Shown here in pieces: positions 50,915-60,281 of a DNA stretch of 64,000 nucleotides (the first letter of the stretch is position 1; each line of letters begins with the position of its first letter). Below the pieces are notes generated by a model, which did no database searches, was not told the origin of the DNA, and saw only the letters and a list, made by a program, of their open reading frames with translations. Position numbers and translations under genes: made by a program. Source of the stretch: Bacteroidota bacterium (GTDB lineage Bacteria > Bacteroidota > Bacteroidia > B-17B0 > Aurantibacillaceae); NCBI GenBank assembly GCA_016711805.1, contig JADJSH010000007.1, positions 62,001-126,000 on the forward strand, written 5' to 3'.

Positions 50915-52588
50915 TTATTTCACAATCCATTCGTTTTCAATTTCCCAACCTGCTAATAATTTTATAGAGGTTGTATTTACAAAAATAGTTTCAGGTTGTT
51001 TGTTTAAAAAATAATCACCCATGTCGAAAAGCCTATTTTTATTGACATCTTCAACGATCTTAATAAAATAATTTCCTGGAATTAAATTTTTATAGGCTAT
51101 TATTTTCTCTGAAGTAGAGTTTAAAGAGAATTCTACAAAACTTTCGTTCACTAATTGTTCTTTTTCATTTAATAGCATGATTATATAGTTTTCTTTCTTC
51201 GGAAAGAACAATTTCATATTTAATTGAGCATAATCATCTATTGCAGTAGTTTTAAATTTATAAGTGATAGAATCATTCTTTCTTTCTGCATTATCTGTAA
51301 ATGCAGCCTTTTCAATAGTTAAACTATAACTTGTTTCTGGTTTAAATTCAGCTTCTACTCCAATTAAAGTAGTTAATTCTTGGCGAACAGATAAATTAAA
51401 AGGTATATTCTTAATAATAGTATCCGTTTTTTCAATTAACTTGATTTTATCCTTATTAATATTTTTAGGATCGATAGGGAAAGATAACTCGAAAGAAGGA
51501 TTACTGTAATAAGGTAGAGTTGAACTTATATTAGTTTTAAGTTCATACTTAATGCTTTTGCTCTTATTAAGCTTATCAAAGGCTGTGGCAGTTAGTACCT
51601 TAATATACAGCGTGTCTGTTTTTTGAGATTCATACTTTATATAAGTTTCTAAAGTATCAAACTTCTGACTGTAATAGAGTGTCAATGTATCTTTTAAGGT
51701 GTTTAATTTATAATTCACCAATCCTTTAGCTATAATTCCTTTAATACTCGTTTGTGGCTTGTTATAAATTATATATGCTTTGCCATATTCTGGTGAAAAT
51801 GATTTTTTAATAAAGCTCTTATTTGGAATTTCTTTAAATAGAGTTAATTCAATACGTTGGATGTCCCTTGCACTTATCAATTCTTTTGTAAATGCAATTT
51901 GTTCTTCAGAGCCATCATACAATAAATTTTTATTTTGATCCTTAATCCCTACTATCTTAAATTTAGAATCTGGTAAATAATTAAAACTAAAATTTCCAGC
52001 GCCATCTGTTTTACTAATATATAATGGTTTGTCCTTATATATAATACTATCATTAGCATCTGCTTTATATAAGCCAATTAAAATTTGTGAAGCAGGTTTT
52101 TTATCTGAAGCGTTTAAAATTTGTCCCGATAACTTTAAACTATCAATGGTTGAGCCTGTACTAAATATGTATTCGAAGTTTTGCAACACATTAGCTTCGT
52201 TTAAATCTGTTACTGAATTACCAAATGCCATTTTATAGGTTGTATTTGGCAAAAGTTCTTCATTAAACGTAATTTTCAATTTTTTACCAGATGCTTGAAT
52301 ATCTGGCATCTCTTTAGTTTGTGGTGTAATAATAAATTGATTAGCCACATCCTTTAATACAATGTATTCGTTAAACTGAACTTCAATAACCTTGGTATTA
52401 AAATTTAAAGAAGCGTTTTCTGGTTTATAAGTTAAAACCTTAGGCGGCGTGTCGTCTTTTTTACCGCCAGTTAAAGGGGTTACCTGAGCGCATTGTGCAC
52501 ATAAAAAAACGATACATATATATATGAGTAATTTTTGCAATTTTTTTATACAAAGAAAGCGATTTTTTTGTTTTGACAACAAAACCAA
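50915..52588 (-). CDS. Ig-like (SbsA-type) outer-surface lipoprotein
   Basis: 557-residue lipoprotein. A hydrophobic signal (LLIYICIVFLCAQC) ends at a cysteine followed by AQVTPLTGGKKDDTPPKV, the TGGxKDxxPP pattern of a Bacteroidota Ig-like lipoprotein family. A Big_5/SbsA-like Ig domain follows (NFNTKVIEVQFNEYIVLKDVANQFIITP... LLPNTTYKMAFGNSVTDLNEANVLQNFEYIFST), then carboxypeptidase-like repeat domains (SGQILNASDKKPASQILIGLYKAD). No ATG precedes the signal peptide. The frame opens at TTG 52588, and TTG 52540 (giving LQKLLIYICIVF) is an alternative. Its role is unknown, perhaps in surface carbohydrate or protein handling. Confidence 0.85.
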   Translation of the reverse strand: MVLLSKQKNRFLCIKKLQKLLIYICIVFLCAQCAQVTPLTGGKKDDTPPKVLTYKPENASLNFNTKVIEVQFNEYIVLKDVANQFIITPQTKEMPDIQASGKKLKITFNEELLPNTTYKMAFGNSVTDLNEANVLQNFEYIFSTGSTIDSLKLSGQILNASDKKPASQILIGLYKADANDSIIYKDKPLYISKTDGAGNFSFNYLPDSKFKIVGIKDQNKNLLYDGSEEQIAFTKELISARDIQRIELTLFKEIPNKSFIKKSFSPEYGKAYIIYNKPQTSIKGIIAKGLVNYKLNTLKDTLTLYYSQKFDTLETYIKYESQKTDTLYIKVLTATAFDKLNKSKSIKYELKTNISSTLPYYSNPSFELSFPIDPKNINKDKIKLIEKTDTIIKNIPFNLSVRQELTTLIGVEAEFKPETSYSLTIEKAAFTDNAERKNDSITYKFKTTAIDDYAQLNMKLFFPKKENYIIMLLNEKEQLVNESFVEFSLNSTSEKIIAYKNLIPGNYFIKIVEDVNKNRLFDMGDYFLNKQPETIFVNTTSIKLLAGWEIENEWIVK

Positions 52589-52693
52589 AATACCAAATAA
52601 TGATAAAAGGAATCCTATACATTAAACCACATTTTTAAAATACTTAGGTATTTTTTTATATCTTTATTATATAGCTTATTAATAAAGACAGTT

Positions 52694-55045
52694 TTGAAAA
52701 AAACAAAATACATATTTCAATTAAGCCTTTTATTATTCTCTCATTTACTATTTACTCAAAACAGTATGGTGGGCGATGGCTTTGGTGGACGGTTATGGTA
52801 TCAACCTACAAACTATACCGTTGGTTCATACTCTGGATATAGCATTTGTTATACGGGACCTTGTAGTAATGGAGCCAATCAATTGTATGGTTGGGGATCA
52901 AATTTTTCTGAACAACTAGGTTATAGCTCATCAATTATACCAACTGGCGTAACAACCCCTACTCCTATCCCAAGCATGACTAATGTGAAATATTACAGTA
53001 CTGGCTATATTATGGGTGCCATTAAAAATGATAATTCGGGTTGGGTATGGGGCTCTGGTATTGGCGCCACTCCTACACAAGTGATTACAAATGCTAAATT
53101 TTTAGATGCCAGTTCCACTAACATAAGTTTTGTAAAATATGATGGCACCGTTTGGAGTATAGGCAGCAACACTTCTGGAAATTTCGGAGATGGATCTTAC
53201 AACAGTGCTAATACAATTCCTATTCAAATGCAAAATATTACCAATGCCGTTAGGGTTGCTAATAGTTATTACTCCACTACAATTTTATTGGCAGATGGCA
53301 CTCTAAAATCAGTTGGATCAAATCTAATTGGCACTTTAGGTATTGGAAATGCTTCTATTACTGAAACATTGTCTCCTTCTCCCATTCCCTTACTTTCCAA
53401 CATCATTGATATAAAAGCCACCACACAAAATGTTATTGCCTTAGATGCCAATGGTGATGTTTATACTTGGGGAATGGGAAGCGGCATTGGAGATGGTGAT
53501 AATAGCGATGAGTATAGCCCAAAAAAAATAACGACTCTTAGTAATATTGTGGCTATTTCTGGTTGCGATGATGGTTATCATTTTATGGCGTTAGATGCAA
53601 ATAAAAATTGTTATATGTGGGGATCAATTAATCTTATTAGCACCTCACCCGTTCTAACACCATCTTTAGTAGCAACCAATGTGATTGATATTATGGCTGG
53701 AGAATTTTTTTCCTATTTAGTAAAAGCCGATGGATCCTTGTGGTGTTCAGGAGCTAGCAATGGAGGTTCCATTTGGTTAAATTTGTCTGATGAAATAAGA
53801 GATACTTTTACATTAGTAAATCCCGCACTCGTTGCTGGCGCTTGCAGTGTTTCATCTGCTTTAGCAAATACAACCCCTGCTTGTAACATTAATGATGGTA
53901 GTGTTATTGTATCTCAATCTGGAGGACAAGCACCCTATACTTATAACATAGGTAGTGGCAACCAAAGTAGTAATGCGTTTACAGGATTAACTGCCGGTAA
54001 CTACACTGTAACTATTACAGATAATAATGCTTGCGTTACAACAGTAACTTGTTCAGTGAGCACCGGAAGTGGATCATCACCAACTATTACAGTTAATAGT
54101 CCCACTATTTGTGCAGGAACAAACACCATCATTACAGCGAATGGCGCTCTAAATTATTCATGGTCAAATGCCTCAACACTAAATTCAGCTTCTGGATATT
54201 CGGTTGTGGCAAATCCTACCGTTACAACTATTTATACCATTACTGGTACAAGTAATAATGCTTGCGCTGGCTTTAATACGTCTACCGTTACCGTTATTGA
54301 AAAACCAATGATAACCAGCACTACTAATTCTATTTGTCTTGGTAGTTCTGTCATTTTTAATGCAAGCGCATTAGGAACTCATTCATGGTCGCCCTCCAAT
54401 ACTTTAAACACAAGCACAGGAACACTTGTTGTTGCAACTCCGACAAGTAATACAACTTATACGATACAAAGTACAAATGGTATTTGTTCATTTACAAATA
54501 CCCAAACTATTATTGTAGATAATGCTATTCCAGTAGCCGATTTTAATGGAATTACAGATTTAAATCTAACTACGGGCACCATTTTGCAGTTAAATAATTT
54601 GAGTACTAATGCCACTTCTTTTAAATGGGTAAGCTGTGACAATGCTATCTCAACCAATAGTATTTTAACTTTACCATTAACTACAATTGGCGATTGTTGT
54701 ATTTCGTTAATTGCTTATAATAATATATGTACAGATACAACTACAAAATGTGTAAAGGTATTCTCTGAATTTGAACTTTTAATTCCCAATGTATTTACGC
54801 CTAATGGCGACCAAGCAAATGATGTCTTTAAAATTACAAGTAAGGGACTAAAAACATTGCATTGCGAAATATATAACCGCTGGGGAATGAAGTTATATGA
54901 ATGGGATGATATCAATGGTTTTTGGGATGGAAAAACAAAAACAGGTCTAGCGCCAGATGGCACCTATTTTTTCATTGTCAACTATACTAATAATGAAAAT
55001 GAAACGAAAACCGAAAAAGGTTTTTTAAGTCTTTTTAGAAATTAG
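52694..55045 (+). CDS. RCC1-repeat protein with SprB-like and T9SS type B domains
   Basis: 783-residue exported protein starting at TTG 52694 (LKKTKYIFQLSLLLFSHLLFTQ, a convincing signal peptide; no ATG precedes the mature sequence). Residues ~45-370 are RCC1-like beta-propeller repeats: LYGWGSNFSEQLGYSS, TVWSIGSNTSGNFGDGS, DVYTWGMGSGIGDGD and NCYMWGSI. Then come a SprB-like repeat (about 390-455, PACNINDGSVIVSQSGGQAPYTY), Ig-like domains (TVNSPTICAGTNT...) and a type B CHU_C domain (PNVFTPNGDQANDVFKITSK... to GFLSLFRN). It would be exported by T9SS. RCC1 propellers usually bind proteins; the target is unknown. Confidence 0.87.
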   Translation: MKKTKYIFQLSLLLFSHLLFTQNSMVGDGFGGRLWYQPTNYTVGSYSGYSICYTGPCSNGANQLYGWGSNFSEQLGYSSSIIPTGVTTPTPIPSMTNVKYYSTGYIMGAIKNDNSGWVWGSGIGATPTQVITNAKFLDASSTNISFVKYDGTVWSIGSNTSGNFGDGSYNSANTIPIQMQNITNAVRVANSYYSTTILLADGTLKSVGSNLIGTLGIGNASITETLSPSPIPLLSNIIDIKATTQNVIALDANGDVYTWGMGSGIGDGDNSDEYSPKKITTLSNIVAISGCDDGYHFMALDANKNCYMWGSINLISTSPVLTPSLVATNVIDIMAGEFFSYLVKADGSLWCSGASNGGSIWLNLSDEIRDTFTLVNPALVAGACSVSSALANTTPACNINDGSVIVSQSGGQAPYTYNIGSGNQSSNAFTGLTAGNYTVTITDNNACVTTVTCSVSTGSGSSPTITVNSPTICAGTNTIITANGALNYSWSNASTLNSASGYSVVANPTVTTIYTITGTSNNACAGFNTSTVTVIEKPMITSTTNSICLGSSVIFNASALGTHSWSPSNTLNTSTGTLVVATPTSNTTYTIQSTNGICSFTNTQTIIVDNAIPVADFNGITDLNLTTGTILQLNNLSTNATSFKWVSCDNAISTNSILTLPLTTIGDCCISLIAYNNICTDTTTKCVKVFSEFELLIPNVFTPNGDQANDVFKITSKGLKTLHCEIYNRWGMKLYEWDDINGFWDGKTKTGLAPDGTYFFIVNYTNNENETKTEKGFLSLFRN

Positions 55046-55111
55046 CAATTAATCCTCTACATTTTTATATTCTTTACTGACGAATTGGCGTTAAAAACTT
55101 TTTGGCATTCA

Positions 55112-55143
55112 TTTGGCTTTACCCAATCCAACAAGTATATTTG
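55112..55143 (+). promoter_or_regulatory. clpP promoter (TTTG-N20-TATATTTG)
   Basis: TTTG at 55112-55115 and TATATTTG at 55136-55143, 20 bp apart: an ideal Bacteroidota promoter. It lies inside the longer reading frame that would begin at 55102, so it fixes the true clpP start at 55168. Confidence 0.72.
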
Positions 55144-55167
55144 TTTAACAACTTAAACCCTCAGATT

Positions 55168-55848
55168 ATGTTTGATCAAAATGAATTTAAAAAATACGCC
55201 ACTAAACATGTTGGCATCAATAGCTTAACTTACGATAGTTATGTATCTGCTATTACTCCTGGAATTAGAAACTTAACTCCAAATATTATTGAAGAAAGAC
55301 AATTGAACGTTTCGGTTCTGGATGTATTCTCTCGTTTAATGATGGATCGTATTATTTTCTTAGGAACTGGTATTAACGACCAAGTTGCTAATATCGTTCA
55401 AGCTCAATTATTATTCTTAGAATCAGTAGATCCTAAAAAAGATATCCAAATTTACTTAAACTCTCCAGGTGGATCCGTATATGCTGGTTTAGGTATTTAT
55501 GATACTATGCAAATTATTAAACCAGATGTAGCTACTATTTGTACAGGTATGGCTGCAAGTATGGGTGCTGTATTGCAATGCGCTGGTGCTAAAGGAAAAC
55601 GTACCGCTTTAAAACATGCGCGCGTTATGATTCACCAACCATTAGGTGGTGCTGAAGGACAAGCATCTGATATCGAAATTACAGCTCGCGAAATTCAAAA
55701 ATTGAAAAAAGAGTTGTATGAAATTATTGCTTTACATAGCGGTCAAACTTATGAGAAAGTTTGGGCAGATAGTGATCGTGATTACTGGATGATTGCTCAA
55801 GAAGCAAAAGATTACGGTATGATTGACGAAGTTTTAATGAAAAAATAA
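55168..55848 (+). CDS. clpP: ATP-dependent Clp protease proteolytic subunit
   Basis: Serine peptidase that forms the 14-subunit Clp chamber with ClpX/ClpA-type unfoldases. From ATG 55168 the catalytic serine is at 131 (CTGMAASMGAV), the histidine at 156 (ARVMIHQPLGG), and the aspartate in the ADSDRDYW segment. IYLNSPGGSVYAGLGIYDTM is the classical signature. It carries an N-terminal extension, typical for the phylum, on the usual ~190-residue core. 226 residues. The frame extends to 55102 but a promoter lies there, so ATG 55168 is taken. No clpX gene follows; a terminator does. Confidence 0.97.
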   Translation: MFDQNEFKKYATKHVGINSLTYDSYVSAITPGIRNLTPNIIEERQLNVSVLDVFSRLMMDRIIFLGTGINDQVANIVQAQLLFLESVDPKKDIQIYLNSPGGSVYAGLGIYDTMQIIKPDVATICTGMAASMGAVLQCAGAKGKRTALKHARVMIHQPLGGAEGQASDIEITAREIQKLKKELYEIIALHSGQTYEKVWADSDRDYWMIAQEAKDYGMIDEVLMKK

Positions 55849-55863
55849 TTTTCGAAATAAATT

Positions 55864-55899
55864 AAAAAGCCCGCTATCGAAAGATAAGCGGGCTTTTTT
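55864..55899 (+). terminator. Terminator after clpP
   Basis: Hairpin AAAAAGCCCGCTATC / GATAAGCGGGCTTTTTT with a GAAA tetraloop, one bulged A and six Ts. Confidence 0.9.
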
Positions 55900-55951
55900 G
55901 TTTTTTAGTTAATAGAACACTGATAACAAAGATGATTATGATTAGAAAACA

Positions 55952-56060
55952 GGAACACGGATCGGACGAATAAAGCTGATTTGCACAGATTTTTTATTAG
56001 TCAATCTGCATGAATTTTTCAATCTGTGTAAATCTGTCTAATCCGTTTCATCGGCGTTCC
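55952..56060. repeat. ~109-bp inverted-repeat element, copy B (GGAACACGGAT type)
   Basis: Starts GGAACACGGAT (55952) and ends ATCGGCGTTCC (56050-56060), related to the element at 34141-34252. The shared internal text includes GATTTGCACAGATT and AATCTGTCTAATCCG. It lies between clpP and the convergent channel gene. Confidence 0.78.
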
Positions 56061-56076
56061 TATTAAAAATGAGAAC

Positions 56077-57981
56077 CTAATCTTCTGCTACAACAATAAT
56101 AAAATCTTCTTCACTAAATTTTACTGTATTAGCTTTATGAGGATTTAATGCAACACCAAAGTGTTTATCTGAATCTGAGCTTAAAGAAGAAATTCTGTAA
56201 CCGATAGCAGTTTCGTTTAATTGAGCTGCACTTTCTAGTACGGTATAAAAATTTACTGGCTGTCCAGTTTTTACATATCTACTCACTGGCTTCAAATAAA
56301 TTTCAGAACCTTCGGCTTCAAATAATACATCGTATACTTTTTTCAGGTCTTTGTTTTCGCTTAACTGACTTAACATTAAACTAATTAAGTTGTCGCCAAC
56401 AATAAAGTCATCTGCTTTTGCTACCACTCCTAATTCTCTATTTCTAATGTCTAACATTTCAGAAACGATACTATAATCTTTATTAGCTTTCTCACTTAAA
56501 TTACGTAAGTGTAATAAACAGATTAACGTTTTTGCATCGCTTTCTTGAACATCAATATCGGTGTAGCTTAATAAAATAATATGATCGTAAATTTCTGTTT
56601 TTAAATTTACTAAAGTCGTTTTGTCATTAATATCTCCTTTTTGATACACAATTTTAATTTTTTGAAGCGATTGTTTTAAATCTGCCAAATCATCTGCTAT
56701 ATCAACACCATCTGCTACAATCATTACTTCTGAACCAGCTGCCACGTAATTATCCAATTCTTCAATAATTCTTGTTCCTCTCGCATTCCATCCTAATATC
56801 AGTGTGCGTTCAATACTTGCTGGTTTATCAGCCATTCTATTAAAGAAATTTTCTTGAATATCAAACTTAGTTTTACCACTTAATACAACTGTATCATCAT
56901 CTTCTGAAATTGCAATAACGGAATCACCTGAATTAAAAACTGTATCCATTGGAGGATTAATTAGGGCTTTTTCACCCTTTGTTAAAATTCCAATTACTGT
57001 AGATTTATCGTAAGCAAATAAAGTGTCTTTATACGTTTTGCCTGCTAATTTTGGTTCTGCCTGAAAATAAATTTCATCACCATCAAATTGTAATAATTCG
57101 CTATACACCACACTTAATCCAGATTGGCGACAAGTTTGTGCTGTAATACGTGAAATTAAATCAGCTGATAAAACAAAAACTGTTTCGTCATTGCCCACCA
57201 ATTCAGCCGCCTCCATGTTTTTAGGATCTTTAATTTCAGCAACGATATTGTACGCTTCTTTCTTTCTATTTTTTCCGTTTGTTAAAGCTAAAACAGATTT
57301 AATCACATACGTATCTGCATTTGCTTCTTCGTTAGCTAATACAATAATTGAACGTGCTTCATTTGGACTAACCACAGCAATATCGGATGATTCTAAAGGA
57401 CTTCCACTTCTTATAATAACTTTAGTGTTTTTTAGATTTTCAATCTTGCTTCTAATCTCATCTTCCATTTCCACTTTATCTCTATCAGCTAAGATCACAA
57501 TACTTGGTTTTTTTTGATTAGAGTTTGCCTCAATAATTTCTAAAATAATAGAAAATACTTTTTCTGACCATCCCAATATTAAGGTGTGGTTTGTTTCTAA
57601 AACTCTTGAACGGCCTTTTTTTAGTTCATCCAATTTTTCATCAATACCCGAAGAAATAGTACCAATCAAAATAGAAATTAAAAAGATACCTCCTAATGTT
57701 GCAATAAAACGAACGCCTCTAAATGCCCAACCTTCGTCGCCACCCATGGTACCTGAATCTAATGTAGCCATTAAACTTTGCCACGACCCTTCAATAAAAC
57801 CTAAATTTTCGGCCTCTGGTTCTGGCGAACCTTTTATTCCAAATACTAAAATAAGTAGTCCCAATATTAATACCATAAATAAAGAAATTATGGCAAGCCA
57901 TTTAATAACGCCAGCAGGACCAGCTGACATGGTATTCTCAAAATAATAACGCGTTTTTTCGCCGAAAGATGGTTTTTTCAT
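56077..57981 (-). CDS. CASTOR/POLLUX-related ion channel with RCK-like domains
   Basis: 634-residue membrane protein of the bacterial CASTOR/POLLUX family. Hydrophobic segments at about 25-48 and 90-112 flank a pore-like helix (SLMATLDSGTMGGDEGW, 69-85). The long cytoplasmic part has two NAD-binding-like (TrkA-N/RCK) halves starting TLILGWSEKVFSIILEII (about 133) and TLILGWNARGTRIIEELDNY (about 390), each followed by TrkA-C-like regions (DGDEIYFQAEPKLAGKTYKDTLFAY; EGSEIYLKPVSRYVKTGQPVNF). Plant relatives are nuclear-envelope cation channels; bacterial members are thought to be cation channels. No gene partner is nearby. Confidence 0.88.
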   Translation of the reverse strand: MKKPSFGEKTRYYFENTMSAGPAGVIKWLAIISLFMVLILGLLILVFGIKGSPEPEAENLGFIEGSWQSLMATLDSGTMGGDEGWAFRGVRFIATLGGIFLISILIGTISSGIDEKLDELKKGRSRVLETNHTLILGWSEKVFSIILEIIEANSNQKKPSIVILADRDKVEMEDEIRSKIENLKNTKVIIRSGSPLESSDIAVVSPNEARSIIVLANEEANADTYVIKSVLALTNGKNRKKEAYNIVAEIKDPKNMEAAELVGNDETVFVLSADLISRITAQTCRQSGLSVVYSELLQFDGDEIYFQAEPKLAGKTYKDTLFAYDKSTVIGILTKGEKALINPPMDTVFNSGDSVIAISEDDDTVVLSGKTKFDIQENFFNRMADKPASIERTLILGWNARGTRIIEELDNYVAAGSEVMIVADGVDIADDLADLKQSLQKIKIVYQKGDINDKTTLVNLKTEIYDHIILLSYTDIDVQESDAKTLICLLHLRNLSEKANKDYSIVSEMLDIRNRELGVVAKADDFIVGDNLISLMLSQLSENKDLKKVYDVLFEAEGSEIYLKPVSRYVKTGQPVNFYTVLESAAQLNETAIGYRISSLSSDSDKHFGVALNPHKANTVKFSEEDFIIVVAED

Positions 57982-58080
57982 AAAATAGGTTTTAGTAATT
58001 TATTAAGTAAAAATAATAGTTTATATGAACTTTCAAATAAACTAAAGGTTAAAATTTAAAGAAAATCACTCTAAATCAAT

Positions 58081-58626
58081 TTACGATAAAAGATTATTAA
58101 ACTCTTTTAAAACTACCCACTCCTCATTTTGGTGTTTTAAAAGGGAGAAAGAATTGCAAATAAAATCAGCAGAAAACGTTTTGGATTTATACTCTTCCCA
58201 AGCTTTATAAAAAGTAGGTTTTTTCAAATCTCTAAAAGCAATAGTAATATGTGGATGAAAACCACGCATATCATCTGATTGGTTGAAAATATTCAAATGA
58301 CGTTTGACATGACTTACTAATTGCTTTTGCAAATTAAACAATTCTGCTTGTTCTAGAACATTAATAAAAATAACGCGAGGCTCAAAACAATCGTAGTTAT
58401 TTAAGGAAATTGGAAATTGTGTTTTAAATTTAAAATCACTCAAGCATTCAATTAATTTATTCTCTTTACTTTCATCAAAAGAAAAGGGCATGTGAAGAGT
58501 AATGTGACCCGGAGAACGCAAGGCTCCTTTTGACTGGTAATTATCAGAAATAGATTGCTTGATGTTTTGAATATCAGACAATAAGGGTTCGGGAGGAACT
58601 ATGGCAATGAAATATTTTTGTAACAT
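58081..58626 (-). CDS. 2'-5' RNA ligase family protein
   Basis: 181-residue protein of the 2H phosphoesterase superfamily. The two catalytic HxT/S motifs are HITLHMPF (residues ~42) and HITIAF (residues ~126). These are separated by about 84 residues, the usual spacing for LigT/ThpR proteins, which cleave cyclic phosphodiester or 2'-5' RNA linkages. Its ATG overlaps the stop of the upstream frameshifted phosphatase gene by one base (TAATG), so it is translated with that gene. The natural substrate is unknown. Confidence 0.9.
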   Translation of the reverse strand: MLQKYFIAIVPPEPLLSDIQNIKQSISDNYQSKGALRSPGHITLHMPFSFDESKENKLIECLSDFKFKTQFPISLNNYDCFEPRVIFINVLEQAELFNLQKQLVSHVKRHLNIFNQSDDMRGFHPHITIAFRDLKKPTFYKAWEEYKSKTFSADFICNSFSLLKHQNEEWVVLKEFNNLLS

Positions 58627-59620
58627 TAAATCTTCACGCCAATTACTAATACATCATCCACTTGTTCCTGACTACCTTTCCAATCTAAAAATGCTTTGTT
58701 AAGCGCATTGTATTGGTCGTCGACTGGCAAATGAAAAGATTGTACCAAAATATCTTTAAATTGATTGTACTTGAATTTTTTGCCTTTTGGTCCGCCAAAC
58801 TGATCAGCATATCCATCCGTAAAAATATAAATGCAATCATCTTTTGAAGTTGAATAGTATGATTTGTAAAAATATCGGCAACACCATCTTTATTATTACC
58901 GATATAATTTTTATCAGCTTTAATTTCCATTAAATCTGTTCCATAAAACAACTCTCTATCCGATTTAACTTTATAGGTAGTAGAAATGTTTTTTCTTAAG
59001 AGCCACAATGAGTTAAATACTCCTGCATACTGAAGCGTAAGTGTTTTATAATCTAAACTACATAATGCTAAATCCATTCCATCTTTAACAGCATTAGGAT
59101 CATAAGACTGACGTAATGTATCATTCACCCCTGCATCAATATATTGTAAAATATCTGCTGGCACATTTAGCTTTTTATCTTGTACTGCTTGATTCAATAG
59201 TTTTAATCCAATAACACTCATCATGGCTCCTGGCACACCATGTCCAGTACAATCAACCGCCGCAAAAAATACTTTTTCTTCTGATTCATCTACCCAATAA
59301 AAATCACCGCTCACAATATCTTTTGGACGATAATAAATCATACTTTTTGGCAAAAGTGATTTTACATGTTGTTGGGTAGGAATAATAGATAACTGAATTC
59401 TTAACGCATATCTAATGCTATCCATCACTTCCTGCTCCTTATGTTTTAAGGCGGCAGTACGCTCTTCTACTAGTCGCTCTAATTCATTCTTTGCTTTTTT
59501 TAACCGTTTATCTCTTAGTTTAAATAAAATAAAAGCTACTAAAGCAAAAAATATTAATATTTCTGTAATACCTATTTCGTAAGTAACAGCAATGTTTAAT
59601 GGTAAGAATTTTAACAGCAT
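58626..59620 (-). pseudogene. SpoIIE-family protein phosphatase, frameshifted
   Basis: Membrane-anchored phosphatase starting at ATG 59620. An N-terminal transmembrane helix (EILIFFALVAFILFKLR), a coiled coil (KRLKKAKNELERLVEERTAAL), and a SpoIIE PP2C domain with YYRPKDIVSGDFYWVDES, AAVDCTGHGVPGAMMSV and DGMDLALCSLDYKT follow. The uninterrupted frame ends at 58685 with an unrelated tail, because one base is missing near the A4/T4 run at 58842-58845. Adding one A gives QKDDCIYIFTDGYADQFGGP and continues to EQVDDVLVIGVKI at 58626. This matches the paralogue at 16724 (LFSDGYADQFGGPKGKKF, DQVDDMLVIGI) and overlaps the next ATG. Corrected length is about 331 residues. Confidence 0.85.
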
Positions 59621-59662
59621 CAATCAGTAAAAAATTAAGAAATGTAGCAAACTATTTACTAC

Positions 59663-59670
59663 TATATTTG
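59663..59670 (+). promoter_or_regulatory. TATATTTG -7 box before msrC
   Basis: Perfect TAnnTTTG, 48 bp before the ATG at 59719, in the divergent gap next to the SpoIIE-type gene. No -33 element is obvious. Confidence 0.38.
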
Positions 59671-59718
59671 TATATAAAAATAAACAAATTTACTTAACCA
59701 CAAAACAATATATAACCA

Positions 59719-60195
59719 ATGGCAGAAGATCTTCAAATTAAAGGAAACACCAAAGAAGAAAAATATCAGTCTATTATTCCACAAATAAAAGCATTAGTAG
59801 ATGGGGAACCTGATGCTATTGCTAATATGGCAAACATATGCGCTGCATTAAAATTTGGATTCAATTTTTTTTGGGTAGGATTCTATTTGATTAAAGATAA
59901 TCAATTGGTGTTAGCTCCTTTTCAGGGGCCAGTAGCTTGCACTCGCATCCATTTAGGAAAAGGGGTTTGCGGAACGGCTTGGAAAAACAATGAAGTGATT
60001 ATTGTGGATGATGTAGATAAATTTCCCGGACACATTGCTTGTAGCTCATTATCAAAATCAGAAATTGTATTACCAATCTATAATTCTAAAAAAGAAATTA
60101 TAGGCGTATTGGATATAGACAGTGATGAATATGCCACTTTTGATAAAACAGATGAATTGTATTTAAATCAAATTCTTAAATTGATTGAACAATAA
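59719..60195 (+). CDS. msrC: Free methionine-(R)-sulfoxide reductase (GAF domain)
   Basis: 158-residue GAF-domain enzyme that reduces free methionine-R-sulfoxide. Three cysteines at 74 (FQGPVACTRIHLG), 84 (GKGVCGTAW) and 108 (FPGHIACSSLS) have spacings of 10 and 24, exactly as in E. coli fRMsr (Cys84, Cys94, Cys118). KSEIVLPI and GVLDIDSDEYATFD are also conserved. It is divergent from the SpoIIE gene. Length and motifs give a confident call; gene names msrC and yebR are both used for this family. Confidence 0.94.
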   Translation: MAEDLQIKGNTKEEKYQSIIPQIKALVDGEPDAIANMANICAALKFGFNFFWVGFYLIKDNQLVLAPFQGPVACTRIHLGKGVCGTAWKNNEVIIVDDVDKFPGHIACSSLSKSEIVLPIYNSKKEIIGVLDIDSDEYATFDKTDELYLNQILKLIEQ

Positions 60196-60281
60196 TTTTA
60201 GCCTCATATTTGTATATTCATTTTAATTTGATAATCTTTGAATAGCAACTAATTTTTACTTTCTAAAAACAAAACTATTAT

